A stretch of 29,314 nucleotides of DNA from Kaiparowitsia sp041742695 (GTDB lineage: Bacteria; Cyanobacteriota; Cyanobacteriia; Elainellales; Elainellaceae), in assembly GCA_041742695.1 (NCBI GenBank), contig JBGTOF010000244.1, positions 1-29,314 on the forward strand. The letters run 5' to 3'. Of this stretch, positions 7,991 to 16,637 are shown one piece after another (position 1 is the stretch's first letter; each line of letters starts with the position of its first letter). The translations under genes were made by a program, and so were the position numbers. The notes under the pieces are model-generated. The model worked only from the letters and a program-made list of their open reading frames with translations. It made no database searches and had not been told where the DNA came from.

Positions 7991-9367
7991 CTAGAGCCCC
8001 TGCACGCGGCCATACCAGCGCAGCAAAATGCGAGCCAGGCGATCGCTGTCGTGGCGCACGGCCCCTGTGGCGAGATCTTCACTCATCACATTGGCGATGA
8101 CAATCCGTCGGCCTAGGGCCATCACCGTCTCTCGATCCAACACCACGGGATAGGACCCTTCTTGGGCATAGTTGATCAACGAATTTGCAGAAGGGATTTT
8201 TTTCTGCACGAGCACCGCATCGAATAGGGGCTGCCCCCCAGCCACGGTATCAATGGCGCGAATGTGGTCGGCCACGGTGTAGTGGTTAGTCTCACCCGGC
8301 TGGGTCATGATGTTGCAGACATAGATGCGAGGGATTTTTCGCCGGGCGATCGCCTTCACAATATCGGGCACCAGCAGGTTGGGAATAACGCTGGTATAGA
8401 GGCTACCCGGCCCCATCACAATATAGTCCGCCTCGTCGATCGCTTGGAGCACGCGGGGTAGCGCCGGAGGATGAGCTGGAACTGACCCAATTTTGACAAT
8501 GGTGCCGTTGGCATGGGTAATACTCGACTCGCCCTCAATCCGACGACCGTCAGATAGCTCGGCCCACAGCCGCATATCGCTTAGGGTCGAGGGCAGCACC
8601 TGCCCTTGCACCGCTAAAACTTTAGAACTAGCGGCGATCGCCTGCTCTAGATCTCCCGTCACCTCGCTCATCACTGTGAGAAACAAATTGCCAAAGCTGT
8701 GGCCGGCAAGCCCATCCCCCGCCTGAAAGCGGTACTGAAACAGCTCCGTCAGCAGCTTTTCTTCATCGGCTAGCGCAGCCAGACAATTGCGAATATCGCC
8801 TGGGGGCAGCACCCCAATTTCTCGCCGCAGCCGCCCCGATGAGCCGCCATCATCGGCCACTGTCACAATCGCGGTGATATTAGTGCTATAGGCCTTGAGC
8901 CCTCGCAGCAGGGTCGATAGCCCCGTGCCGCCCCCCAGCACCACAATCCTCGGCCCCCGATTGAGCCGTCGATAGGCCCGCAGCCGATCCACCAGCTCTT
9001 CATCCCCTTCGGGCATCAGCACTTCTTTTAAGGTGTCAAGGCTACGGGTTTGCCCCCACAGCACCAACAGCAGCCCCCCTGCAATCACCAAAGGGCCACT
9101 AATCGAGTTCGGAAAAATGCGCGTAAGCAGTTCTAGCGTGTCGCTAATGAACTGCCCTAGGCGATAAATTGGGGTTTGCCGCGCCCAGATTGCGGTGCCC
9201 AGACACACCAACAGCAAGCCCCCGGCGCTGACCACCAACCACCGCTTAAACGACAGGCCTGGCGACAGCCACTTAAACCATTGGTTTACCCGTCGGCGCG
9301 ATGTGCGGCGTTGGGAGGACTCAGGACGGAACACCTGCCGAGCATACTTCATCAGTGTGTTTGCCAT
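7991..9367 (-). CDS. YvcK/CofD-like protein with N-terminal membrane anchor
   Basis: 458 residues. Residues ~140 onward form the YvcK/CofD-like Rossmann domain: VLGGGTGLSTLLRGLK, TVADDGGSSGRLR, PPGDIRNCLAAL, AGHSFGNLFL and MGPGSLYTSVIPNLLV. In Bacillus subtilis, YvcK binds UDP-sugars and is needed for normal cell shape and gluconeogenic growth; its reaction is not settled. The first ~125 residues hold two hydrophobic segments (about 42-62 and 92-110) after an Arg-rich N-terminus, an anchor known from cyanobacterial versions and absent from B. subtilis YvcK. The ATG at 9367 is used; an internal ATG six codons in is possible. It has its own promoter region facing the MCE transporter genes and no co-directional partner nearby. 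Confidence 0.9.
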   Translation of the reverse strand: MANTLMKYARQVFRPESSQRRTSRRRVNQWFKWLSPGLSFKRWLVVSAGGLLLVCLGTAIWARQTPIYRLGQFISDTLELLTRIFPNSISGPLVIAGGLLLVLWGQTRSLDTLKEVLMPEGDEELVDRLRAYRRLNRGPRIVVLGGGTGLSTLLRGLKAYSTNITAIVTVADDGGSSGRLRREIGVLPPGDIRNCLAALADEEKLLTELFQYRFQAGDGLAGHSFGNLFLTVMSEVTGDLEQAIAASSKVLAVQGQVLPSTLSDMRLWAELSDGRRIEGESSITHANGTIVKIGSVPAHPPALPRVLQAIDEADYIVMGPGSLYTSVIPNLLVPDIVKAIARRKIPRIYVCNIMTQPGETNHYTVADHIRAIDTVAGGQPLFDAVLVQKKIPSANSLINYAQEGSYPVVLDRETVMALGRRIVIANVMSEDLATGAVRHDSDRLARILLRWYGRVQGL

Positions 9368-9824
9368 GGGCGAAAGTCAGGATCTAAATCGTAAGTCTGG
9401 AACCGAATCGGCTAAATTGGCGGGGTCAAGATGGACGCAATCAGACGTGGAAGCGGTGCCGCTGGGGCATGCTATCGATGGTTTGGATAGTATGGCTCCT
9501 CTTTTTCAAAATCCTGACATGAGTAGCCCTTCCTTGAGTTGCCACAGGTGGCCGATTTTTTAAATGGGCTGCAAGGCCGCAGGCTGATCCAAGCCTTTGA
9601 TTGTAGAGGAGGGGCGATCGCCCGTGCTGCATCTCTCTCAGGGCGATCGCCCAGCTAGGCCCCCACCCAAAACTAAACCCACGCCACCCTGCCTATTTGG
9701 ATGCCTCTAACGTTAGCATTGGAATTTCAAGCGGATGCGCTGTATTTTTATTCCATAGAATCAGAACAAGAATCGGAACAGAACAGAACAGAGACGATGA
9801 TGGCTTTGGGACGGCAGGCACCAG
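9368..9824. other. Non-coding divergent region between yvcK-like gene and MCE transporter ATPase
   Basis: 457 bp without a convincing gene. Two HIP1 octamers stand about 25 bp apart at ~9614 and 9641. Near 9774 GAACA is repeated in tandem (GGAACAGAACAGAACAGAG). An AT-rich patch at ~9745-9760, followed by the ATPase gene about 70 bp on, is the likeliest promoter for the plus strand. Confidence 0.45.
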
Positions 9825-10607
9825 ATGGCTCAACCCTTAATTGAACTGCGAGGCATCAGCAAAGCCTTTGGCAACACGCGCGTCTTAGACGGCGTTGATT
9901 TAACCATTCATCACGGAGAGGCGATCGCCATCATTGGCCCGTCTGGAACCGGCAAATCTACGATTTTGCGAATTATCGCCGGGCTGCTCGCACCCGATGA
10001 CGGTGAGGTCTATATCCAGGGCAAGCGACGAGAGGGCTTAGCCGAAGATGGGGGTGACCCCATTGGCATTGGCATGGTGTTTCAGCAAGCGGCGTTGTTC
10101 GATTCCCTGACGGTGTATGAGAATGTGGGGTTTTCGCTGGTTCAGCACTCGCGGCTGCCGGCCCATCAAATTCGTCAACTGGTGGATCGCAAGTTGGAGA
10201 TGGTGGGGTTGCCGGGCATTGGCGATCGCCTCCCGGCTGAGCTATCGGGCGGTATGCGCAAGCGCGTCAGCTTTGCCCGCGCCATTATGGACAATCCTGA
10301 ATCTCCCGACGATAACCCAGAAGTCCTGCTCTATGATGAACCCACTGCAGGGCTTGACCCCATTGCCTCTACAGTGATTGAAGACCTCGTGCGGCAAATC
10401 CGCAACGACACCGGTGGGTGCAGCACCTATATCATGGTTACCCATCAGGACAGTACCATTCGCCGCACCGCTGACCGAGTCGTGTTCCTCTATCGAGGAC
10501 AGGTGCAGTGGCAGGGTGGCGTCCACGAGATTGATACGACCGATCACGCGGCGGTGCGCCAGTTTTTTAGTGGCAGCGTGCAGGGCCCCATTCAGGTGGT
10601 GGGGTAG
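9825..10607 (+). CDS. ABC transporter ATP-binding protein of an MCE (Mla/TGD-type) lipid transport system
   Basis: 260 residues, a single nucleotide-binding domain. Walker A is GPSGTGKST, the signature is LSGGMRKRVSFARAI, and Walker B runs into LLYDEPTAGLDP. The RKR after the signature is characteristic of the MlaF/Ttg2A/TGD3 group, whose ATPase drives phospholipid movement through an MCE-protein complex between membranes. The next gene on the same strand encodes an MCE protein, confirming the assignment. In cyanobacteria and chloroplasts (TGD1/2/3) the permease is often encoded elsewhere, and none is visible here. ATG 9825 starts the conserved protein; nearby ATGs at 9797 and 9800 are out of frame. 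The 319-bp gap to its partner is wide for an operon. Confidence 0.93.
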   Translation: MAQPLIELRGISKAFGNTRVLDGVDLTIHHGEAIAIIGPSGTGKSTILRIIAGLLAPDDGEVYIQGKRREGLAEDGGDPIGIGMVFQQAALFDSLTVYENVGFSLVQHSRLPAHQIRQLVDRKLEMVGLPGIGDRLPAELSGGMRKRVSFARAIMDNPESPDDNPEVLLYDEPTAGLDPIASTVIEDLVRQIRNDTGGCSTYIMVTHQDSTIRRTADRVVFLYRGQVQWQGGVHEIDTTDHAAVRQFFSGSVQGPIQVVG

Positions 10608-10926
10608 GGATACGCTTGCTTTTAGACTCCAAAAAATTGCGAAATCCCCCAACTGGGGCATTGGTGCTGATACCCTATGCAAGTAATGTCATCAGAACAC
10701 GGGATGATGAGCGTCGGTTGCAACCTGTGGGGATGCTGGCACGGTGCGGTAGCCGGTCTAAGATTGATCAGGCCAAGGAAACTGTCCCAATTCTAAAGAG
10801 CGCACTGGAGAGAATTGGCTATAACCAGATGAGACAGCTTGTCTGTGGGAGGCGGAGTTGATGAGTTTAGCCTCTAGCTAGGGCATCTGGGCACGTGGGG
10901 TAGACGGCAGCGGAAGGGAGAGAGAT
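10608..10926 (+). other. Gap between the two MCE transporter genes
   Basis: 319 bp between two functionally linked plus-strand genes. It contains only short frames without recognisable features; the longest (81 codons, 10616-10861) has no family character. A small CCCCA-AC-TGGGG inverted repeat lies near 10646. It could hold a second promoter for the MCE gene. Confidence 0.4.
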
Positions 10927-12300
10927 ATGCGATCGCGCACACTTCGAGAAGGCTCAGTGGGCCTGCTAATTCTGGCAGGGCTGGGGCTATTTGTAGGATT
11001 GGGGCTGTGGATCCGAGGGCTCAACTTTAGCCGCAGCTATACATTTTTGATTGAGTTTGTGGATGCAGGCGGCATTCAGCCGGGTGGCCCGGTGCGCTAT
11101 CGCGGGGTTTTGGTAGGTCAAATCATCGATGTGCGCCCAGGGCTAAACCTAGCGGAAGTAGAGGTGGAGATCTCACCGCCCTCAGTCGTCATTCCGCGAA
11201 ATTCGCTCATCTACCCCAACCAGACGGGGCTAATTGGCGAGGCGGGGATTGACATTTTGCCGCCTGCCCAAGAGGTGTTGGCGGCGGGCAGCATTGACCC
11301 CTTAGCAGATGATTGCGATCGCACGTTGGTGGTGTGTGATGGCGATCGCATTCCTGGCGAAAAGGGCGTCACCTTCAATGAATTAATCCGCGCTACGATT
11401 CAGCTGACTAACATTCTCAATAATCCTGAGCTGTTTGAGAATATCAACACCCTCACGCGCAACTCGGCTGATGCAGCAGCGGGCGTTACCCAACTCACTG
11501 CAGAAGTGACTGAGCTAGCAGAATCTGTGCAAATAGAGCTAAGCACCCTATCGCGCTCGGCCAATGCCACAACCCTAGCCGTCGGGCGAACCGCATCAGA
11601 ACTGTCTGTCACGGCAAATGAGGTTAATCGGCTGATTGCCGCGAACCAAGGGTCGTTGGTGACTACGTTGAATAATGTGACTCAAACGAGCAATGATATT
11701 CGTGTGATTGTGAATCGCCTGATGCCGCTGGTAGACGAGCAGGGAGTGCTTTCAGAACTGCAAGTGCTGTCTACCAGTGCGACGCTTGCGGCAAACAATG
11801 CGGCCCAAGCCTCTGTGAGCCTGCGTGCCCTGACGGATTCACTTGGCAGTGCTGACAACCTGCTGCTGCTGCAAGAAACGCTAGACAGCGCCCGCGCCAC
11901 CTTTCAGAACGCTCAAAAAATCACGGCAGACTTGGATGAGCTAACGGGCGATCCAACGCTACGGCGTGGGCTGCGAGATTTGATTCGGGGCTTTAGTCGG
12001 CTGGTGTCTTCGACCGAACAACTCCAGCAGCAAGCTCAAGTCGCTGAAGCGCTTTCCCCTGCGGCCAGCGCGTTGCAGCTTGCTGAGGAGTTGGTGAACG
12101 CAGAGTTGTCCCGCGACTCGGAGTCTGTCCGAGTGCCTAATGCCGCGGCACCCGTTGCGCTACCCGCTGCTGCTGAATCAGACCCAGACCCGCTGCCGCC
12201 AACCACGCCAACCTCCGTTCCGGATGCACCTACGGCAGTTCCCGCCCGTCCGCCCCAAACGGCAGAAGACCCGCGCGATCGCCCTAATCGGCTGAATTAA
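10927..12300 (+). CDS. MCE-domain protein (MlaD/TGD2/Ycf22-like) of lipid transporter
   Basis: 457 residues. A short basic N-terminus is followed by one membrane segment (about 11-30, GLLILAGLGLFVGLGLWI), then an MCE domain (about 37-115) with the family pattern VDAGGIQPGGPVRYRGVLVG. A long Ala/Thr/Asn/Leu-rich helical region (~135-390) and a Pro/Ala-rich tail follow. This matches the cyanobacterial Ycf22-type protein: MCE rings bind phospholipid and the helical part spans the periplasm or contacts the outer membrane. GGGAGAGAG precedes the ATG as a good ribosome site. It partners the ATPase upstream. It converges with purQ with only ~70 bp and no obvious terminator between them. Confidence 0.92.
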   Translation: MRSRTLREGSVGLLILAGLGLFVGLGLWIRGLNFSRSYTFLIEFVDAGGIQPGGPVRYRGVLVGQIIDVRPGLNLAEVEVEISPPSVVIPRNSLIYPNQTGLIGEAGIDILPPAQEVLAAGSIDPLADDCDRTLVVCDGDRIPGEKGVTFNELIRATIQLTNILNNPELFENINTLTRNSADAAAGVTQLTAEVTELAESVQIELSTLSRSANATTLAVGRTASELSVTANEVNRLIAANQGSLVTTLNNVTQTSNDIRVIVNRLMPLVDEQGVLSELQVLSTSATLAANNAAQASVSLRALTDSLGSADNLLLLQETLDSARATFQNAQKITADLDELTGDPTLRRGLRDLIRGFSRLVSSTEQLQQQAQVAEALSPAASALQLAEELVNAELSRDSESVRVPNAAAPVALPAAAESDPDPLPPTTPTSVPDAPTAVPARPPQTAEDPRDRPNRLN

Positions 12301-12371
12301 TCGTTAATCAACCGAGCGATTGGAGCATGAACGCATACCAAAGCGTTGAGTCAGAGCAGGTTAGCATGCCG

Positions 12372-13076
12372 CTAGCGCAGCGCGGCGCCTGCCCAGGCCG
12401 TAAGCACCCCTTCAAACAGGCGTAGCCCATCGGTGCCACCTAGCACTGGGTCAGCCGCACGTTCAGGGTGAGGCATCATTCCCAACACGTTGCCGCGTGG
12501 GTTGCAGAGGCCTGCAATGTGCTCAACGGAACCGTTAGGGTTCGAGTCATCCGTTAGCGACCCATCAGCGGCGGAATAGCGGAACACCACCTGCTCGCGA
12601 TCGTTGATTTGCTTCAGTGTGTCGGCATCGGCAAAATAGCAGCCCTCGCCATGGGCAATGGGCAGTGTAATGCGCTCACCTGGTTGGTAGGCCTGCGTCC
12701 AAGGTAGGGTTGTGCGCTCTACTCGCAGGTGCACCCGATCGCACACAAAGTGCAAATCCCGATTTCGCACGAGTGCTCCTGGCAGCAGCCCGGCCTCTGT
12801 CAACACTTGAAAGCCGTTGCAAATGCCCAGCACCAGTCCGCCGCGTTGAGCGTGGTCGAGGGTGGCGCGCAGAGCAGGGGAGAACCGGGCGATCGCCCCA
12901 CATCGCAAATAATCGCCGTAGCTAAACCCGCCGGGCACGATCACCACGTCTAAATCGGCCAGATCGCTCTCTTCGTGCCACACCATCCGCGTCGGCTGGC
13001 CTAGCAGATCGCGCGTCACCATCGCAGCATCGCGATCGCAGTTGGACCCCGGAAATACAAGAATGCCGAATTTCAT
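12372..13076 (-). CDS. purQ: Phosphoribosylformylglycinamidine synthase, glutaminase subunit PurQ
   Basis: 234 residues, usual for PurQ. It is a class I glutamine amidotransferase that supplies ammonia to PurL for FGAR to FGAM conversion in purine synthesis. It begins MKFGILVFPGSNCDRD. The nucleophile Cys86 is in GICNGFQVL, and the C-terminal His/Glu pair is in MMPHPERA. It lies 91 bp downstream of purS on the same strand, so a purS-purQ transcript is likely; purL is not in the window. The gap between them contains a HIP1 octamer. Confidence 0.97.
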   Translation of the reverse strand: MKFGILVFPGSNCDRDAAMVTRDLLGQPTRMVWHEESDLADLDVVIVPGGFSYGDYLRCGAIARFSPALRATLDHAQRGGLVLGICNGFQVLTEAGLLPGALVRNRDLHFVCDRVHLRVERTTLPWTQAYQPGERITLPIAHGEGCYFADADTLKQINDREQVVFRYSAADGSLTDDSNPNGSVEHIAGLCNPRGNVLGMMPHPERAADPVLGGTDGLRLFEGVLTAWAGAALR

Positions 13077-13167
13077 AGCAGGTAGGGTGAAGGGGAAGAC
13101 GTAAACGGGCTAACAGATGGAGCACTGTGGACTGGGCGATCGCCCAGATTGTTGCAAGGCCGAGGGT

Positions 13168-13440
13168 TTAAAGCGTTAACTCCATCTCAAATCGATAGTT
13201 CTCAATCACCGGATTCGCCAGCAGTTGATCGCACATCTGGTCGAGCTGCTGTCGGGCTGCGGCCTCATCGGTTGCCGTGAGCGTTACTTCCACGTATTTG
13301 CCGATGCGTACCTGCGAGACATTGTCGTAGCCCATGTGCTTCAATCCTGACTGCACTGCTGTACCGGCCGGATCGAGTACCGAGGGGCGCAAGGTGATGA
13401 AGATTTTGGCCCGATAAAGTTGAGTTATAAGCTGATCCAC
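13168..13440 (-). CDS. purS: Phosphoribosylformylglycinamidine synthase subunit PurS
   Basis: 90 residues from GTG 13440. The core YRAKIFITLRPSVLDPAGTA, the KYVEVTL segment and the C-terminal NPVIENYRFE motif are those of PurS, the small dimeric protein bridging PurL and PurQ. The frame is open further upstream (to 13521), but PurS proteins begin close to the YRAKIF strand and GAGAGGG lies six bases before the GTG at 13440, so the shorter form is chosen. First gene of purS-purQ. The 276-bp region before it is shared with the divergent Fur-family gene. Confidence 0.93.
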   Translation of the reverse strand: MDQLITQLYRAKIFITLRPSVLDPAGTAVQSGLKHMGYDNVSQVRIGKYVEVTLTATDEAAARQQLDQMCDQLLANPVIENYRFEMELTL

Positions 13441-13716
13441 ACTGCACCCTCTCAAATATCCACTCTCGATTCTATCGCACTGGGTCTGCGGCAATGGGGC
13501 AATGGGCAACTCCTGACCCACCGTATGAAACCCGCATGGGGCAAAGGCTCTGCCCTAAAGAACGGATGACACTACGGCGCCCTGCCACTGTAGCGATGTT
13601 GGATTAGACCAGAGAGGTATGATAAGGGTGTCGTGTGGTAAGACATCTCTTAGCGTTTTGATTATCCTGCCACTTGGCTCTCCTGTTTGTTTTGAGTCAC
13701 GGTTTTGCCATTGGCT

Positions 13717-14112
13717 ATGAAAACGCGCCGCACCCGCAACCAAGAGCGAATTATCGATCTGCTGAAAGCGAGCGATCGCGCCTATTCTGCTCAGGAAATT
13801 TATTTAGAACTCCGCAACAGCGGCAGCAGCATCGGACTAGCCACCGTATATCGCTCGCTCGAAGTGCTCAAGGTCGAAGGCGTGGTGCAGGTGCGCACGC
13901 TGCCGTCGGGCGAATCGCTCTACAGCTCGATGCAGGAAGACCGCCACCACCTAACCTGCGTGCAGTGTGGAACCTCTATCCCCATTGACGAGTGCCCCGT
14001 CCACAGCTTGGAACTAGAGCTAAATCAATCGTACCAGTTCAAAATTTACTACCACATGCTGGAATTTTTTGGACTGTGTACCCGGTGCCAACTGGCCGAT
14101 GTGCAGGATTAG
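13717..14112 (+). CDS. Fur-family metal-responsive repressor, probably the zinc regulator Zur
   Basis: 131 residues from ATG 13717. A winged-helix DNA-binding domain (residues ~5-70, with SAQEIYLELR and GLATVYRSLEVL) is followed by a dimerisation domain with HHLTC and two CXXC pairs, Cys81/Cys84 and Cys121/Cys124, the structural zinc site. The short N-terminus, the SSIGLATVYRSLE helix and the TCVQCGTSIPI form are closer to the cyanobacterial Zur (FurB) branch than to FurA or PerR as I recall them; the subtype is a moderate-confidence inference. The frame extends to a TTG at 13705, but the ATG is preferred. A TATGAT near 13620 could be its -10. No zinc uptake gene is adjacent. Confidence 0.85.
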   Translation: MKTRRTRNQERIIDLLKASDRAYSAQEIYLELRNSGSSIGLATVYRSLEVLKVEGVVQVRTLPSGESLYSSMQEDRHHLTCVQCGTSIPIDECPVHSLELELNQSYQFKIYYHMLEFFGLCTRCQLADVQD

Positions 14113-14268
14113 GCATTGATTCCTCTGTTCCGCCCTTGCCTTCCGCCTAGGACACCCCTCCATCTGTCACGATCGCCCTGCCCAACTGGGTCTGCTTGCC
14201 GCTAGGCTAGGATTCGGCTAAGGGTGGCGATCGCCGTTGAGCCGGGTGTGGTTTACGTGAGGGTATGA

Positions 14269-14982
14269 ATGAACGCGTTGCTGAAATCAGTGACCAAAAA
14301 GCTCGAGGCTATGGTGCCTGAGTATTCCCTAGTAGGAGACTCGACCTTCTTTATGACTGACCAGTTTCCCTGGGCGAAGGATCTTGAAGCCAACTGGACT
14401 GTCATTCGCAAAGAACTGGATGAAGTGATGGAGTACGTGGATGTGCTGCCTAACTTCGATGATATTTCCCCTCGTCAGCGCAACATTGCAGGCGACAACC
14501 TGTGGAAAACCTACTTTTTTTGGGCCTTTGGCTATAAGGCAAAGCAAAACTGCAAACGCTGTCCTGAAACGGTGAAACTGCTGCAGCAAATTCCAGGACT
14601 CAAGGTAGCGTTTTTCTCGATCTTGGCACCGGGCAAACATATCCCCGCGCACTACGGCAAGCACAAGGGGTTTATCCGCTACCATCTGGGCCTCAAGGTG
14701 CCGCAGGAAAAAGAGAAGTGCCGTATTCGCGTAGCGGATCAGTATGCCCATTGGGAAGAAGGCAAAAGCCTCATTTTTGACGACACGTTTATGCATGAAG
14801 TCTGGAACGACACAGATGACTATCGCGTCGTATTGTTTTTAGACATTATGCGCCCCATGCGCTTTCCGATGTCGTGGTTGAACGAGTTGGTCTGTGCCGT
14901 TGTGGCGCTGACCCCAATTGTGCAGGTTGCTCGGCGCAATCAAGACAGTTGGGAAAAGCAGGTGGAGTCGCTGTTGGGCTAG
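14269..14982 (+). CDS. Aspartyl/asparaginyl beta-hydroxylase-fold 2-oxoglutarate/Fe(II) dioxygenase (LpxO-like)
   Basis: 237 residues. The jelly-roll hydroxylase domain covers ~60-200: HIPAHYGKHKG gives metal ligand His128, FDDTFMHEVWN gives His176, and DYRVVLFLD gives the 2-oxoglutarate-binding Arg186; Arg138 in FIRYHLGL fits the second family arginine. The family hydroxylates Asp/Asn side chains in proteins, or, in the LpxO branch, C2 of a lipid acyl chain. The short stand-alone form with a hydrophobic C-terminal patch (~200-215, NELVCAVVALTPIV) favours a membrane-associated lipid substrate. GAGGG lies five bases before ATG 14269. It is followed on the same strand by a Rieske oxygenase and an alpha-oxoamine synthase, a suggestive enzyme set. 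Confidence 0.88.
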   Translation: MNALLKSVTKKLEAMVPEYSLVGDSTFFMTDQFPWAKDLEANWTVIRKELDEVMEYVDVLPNFDDISPRQRNIAGDNLWKTYFFWAFGYKAKQNCKRCPETVKLLQQIPGLKVAFFSILAPGKHIPAHYGKHKGFIRYHLGLKVPQEKEKCRIRVADQYAHWEEGKSLIFDDTFMHEVWNDTDDYRVVLFLDIMRPMRFPMSWLNELVCAVVALTPIVQVARRNQDSWEKQVESLLG

Positions 14983-15083
14983 CGCTTAGGGCGATCGCTC
15001 ACCGCATTCCACTCTGGGTCTAAACGTGCAGGTTTTTGAATCTATCGGCAGGAATGTCTTGTATAACCTGTGTAATAGTACGT

Positions 15084-15113
15084 GTGTGACAAACCGTGTG
15101 ACGCTGGGCGTCA
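15084..15113. promoter_or_regulatory. Possible operator upstream of the Rieske oxygenase gene
   Basis: GTGTGAC occurs twice, 12 bp apart (15084-15090 and 15096-15102), about one helical turn. The second copy overlaps a perfect inverted repeat TGACGC-TGG-GCGTCA (15099-15113). The cluster is 70-100 bp before the Rieske start codon. Symmetry and position suggest a protein-binding site; no known consensus is recognised. Confidence 0.3.
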
Positions 15114-15181
15114 TGGGTCAGATGAGTCAATCTGTAGTCAATCAACAAACCCATAGTGAATAACGAGTTGAAGGGCGTTCG

Positions 15182-16330
15182 ATGGAACTGGCAACCACCC
15201 TAAAGGGTCAAACGGTGCAAAACCGAGTACGCGAGGTGGGTATCAACCCCGATCACTGGTATCCAGCAGTCTGGGCTAGTCAGCTTAAACCGGGTGAGGT
15301 GGTGCCTGTCACGGTGTGGCAGCAGGCGATCGCTCTCTATCGCGATACTGCTGGACATGCCCATGCAATGGAAAATGCGTGCCCCCACAAGGGCGTCGAG
15401 CTGCACCAAGGCAAGGTGTCGGGCGATCGCCTGGTGTGCCCTTACCACGGTTGGGAGTTCACGCCTGAGGGCCATTGTGCTCGCATTCCCTACCTGCCTG
15501 CCGATCAGAAGCTGCCCTGTGCTCAGGCGCGCAGCTATCCCGTTCGGGAGCGCTATGGCATTGTGTGGGTGTTTCCGGGCGATCGCGCGTTAGCAGAAAG
15601 CCAACCGCTGCCCAGCGTGCCCGAGTATGACGACCCCGACTGCTTCATGATTCCCATTACCGGGCACTTCAAGGCGCACTTTTCCATCTGCAATGAAAAC
15701 ACCATGGATGTATTCCACGGCTTCTTGCACGAAAATCTACAAGGCTGGTATGACCCCGAATTGCTAAAACTAGAAGACTCTCCCGAGCATGTTCGTGCCT
15801 GCTACCGGGTGTACTACAAAGGCTTCATTACGAAGGTGCTGGGGCTGAGCACCGATGGAGGCGTGACCAGTCGCATCGTCGATATTCACTACCATTACCC
15901 GCACTACCACAGCTCTATGGAAGGCGTGTCCTCGCTCTATCTCATGCGGCTACCAGTGGGGCCGCATGAAACGCGATCCTTCTCCATGCTATTTTTACGG
16001 CTGCCCATCCCCCGCTGGCTGCTTAACCCGGTGCGTGAGCCGCTGATGCGGTTTGTGCGGGAGCGGTTCTTCATGAAGTTTCTGCGACAGGATGTGGAGA
16101 TGATGGAAAGTGAGCAGCGGACCTACACCCGTGGCGACCAACGTCGCTATGTCGAAATCAATCCCGCAATTATTGCTCTTCAGCGATTAATCGTCCGGCA
16201 GTTTGATCAATTTATGGCACAATCATCTCAACCTAGCCCAGCCTCAGGCACGGCCATTCGGGATGACACCTCAGCCATGTCGCCCGCTCACGAGGTGCGA
16301 GCGTTGGCAGTGGACAATTCACGGGCTTGA
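15182..16330 (+). CDS. Rieske [2Fe-2S] aromatic-ring-hydroxylating-type oxygenase
   Basis: 382 residues. The N-terminal Rieske domain binds [2Fe-2S] through Cys67-x-His69 and Cys86-x2-His89 (CPHKGVELHQG and CPYHGWEF). The C-terminal catalytic domain has the mononuclear iron signature in CNENTMDVFHGFLHEN: Asp176 as probable electron bridge and His179 and His183 as iron ligands, with a later acid (near FLRQDVEMME) as candidate third ligand. It is a stand-alone oxygenase needing an external reductase, none of which is encoded nearby. Related cyanobacterial enzymes act on chlorophyll breakdown products, sterol-like compounds or secondary metabolites; substrate is unknown. ATG 15182 is preceded by GAAGGG. 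It sits between the LpxO-like hydroxylase and the alpha-oxoamine synthase on one strand. Confidence 0.93.
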   Translation: MELATTLKGQTVQNRVREVGINPDHWYPAVWASQLKPGEVVPVTVWQQAIALYRDTAGHAHAMENACPHKGVELHQGKVSGDRLVCPYHGWEFTPEGHCARIPYLPADQKLPCAQARSYPVRERYGIVWVFPGDRALAESQPLPSVPEYDDPDCFMIPITGHFKAHFSICNENTMDVFHGFLHENLQGWYDPELLKLEDSPEHVRACYRVYYKGFITKVLGLSTDGGVTSRIVDIHYHYPHYHSSMEGVSSLYLMRLPVGPHETRSFSMLFLRLPIPRWLLNPVREPLMRFVRERFFMKFLRQDVEMMESEQRTYTRGDQRRYVEINPAIIALQRLIVRQFDQFMAQSSQPSPASGTAIRDDTSAMSPAHEVRALAVDNSRA

Positions 16331-16637
16331 TGAGAAGTGGAACAGAACATCTGGATCAACCCGGGTTGGCTCTGTCAGATTAGTGTAAGCCCTTACATTA
16401 AGTATTTATATTTGGCTCCATCCCATTGGCCTAACTTACAGCTGAACCCTGCCGTTCTTGGAGTTTTGACCAATCGCCTAAACGCATTTGGGGAGATTTT
16501 ACGTCGATTGATACATCATGCACCTTGGCTATGCACCTGGATGGGGCAAAGGGCAAAGCGGTTTTCCCGTTTGGGTATTCTGCTAGCAAGCCAGAGTCAA
16601 AACGGTACTAAATCATTTACGGTGAGGGGAGTTTATC
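16331..16637 (+). other. Gap between Rieske oxygenase and alpha-oxoamine synthase
   Basis: 307 bp with no convincing gene. It contains a TGTAAG-CC-CTTACA inverted repeat (16384-16397) next to an AT-rich stretch (TTAAGTATTTATATTTGG) that could be a promoter with operator for the downstream synthase. A strong ribosome site, GAGGGGAG, closes it before the GTG start at 16638. Confidence 0.4.

Noticed and set aside
9441..9632. A 63-codon minus-strand frame in the yvcK/MCE divergent region
   Set aside because: Runs through HIP1 sites and the likely promoter area, no ribosome site, no family character.
10616..10861. An 81-codon frame between the two MCE transporter genes, considered as a missing permease fragment
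   Set aside because: No hydrophobic segments, so it cannot be a permease; no family character.
13441..13521. Longer PurS from 13521
   Set aside because: Adds residues absent from PurS; GTG 13440 has a good ribosome site and the normal length.
14329..14796. A 155-codon antisense frame
   Set aside because: Fully overlaps the LpxO-like hydroxylase, whose iron ligands are in the plus frame.
15182..16330. Assignment of the Rieske gene to saxitoxin (sxtT/sxtH) synthesis, because an alpha-oxoamine synthase is adjacent
   Set aside because: Only general family likeness; no polyketide-like sxtA, amidinotransferase or other sxt genes are present.
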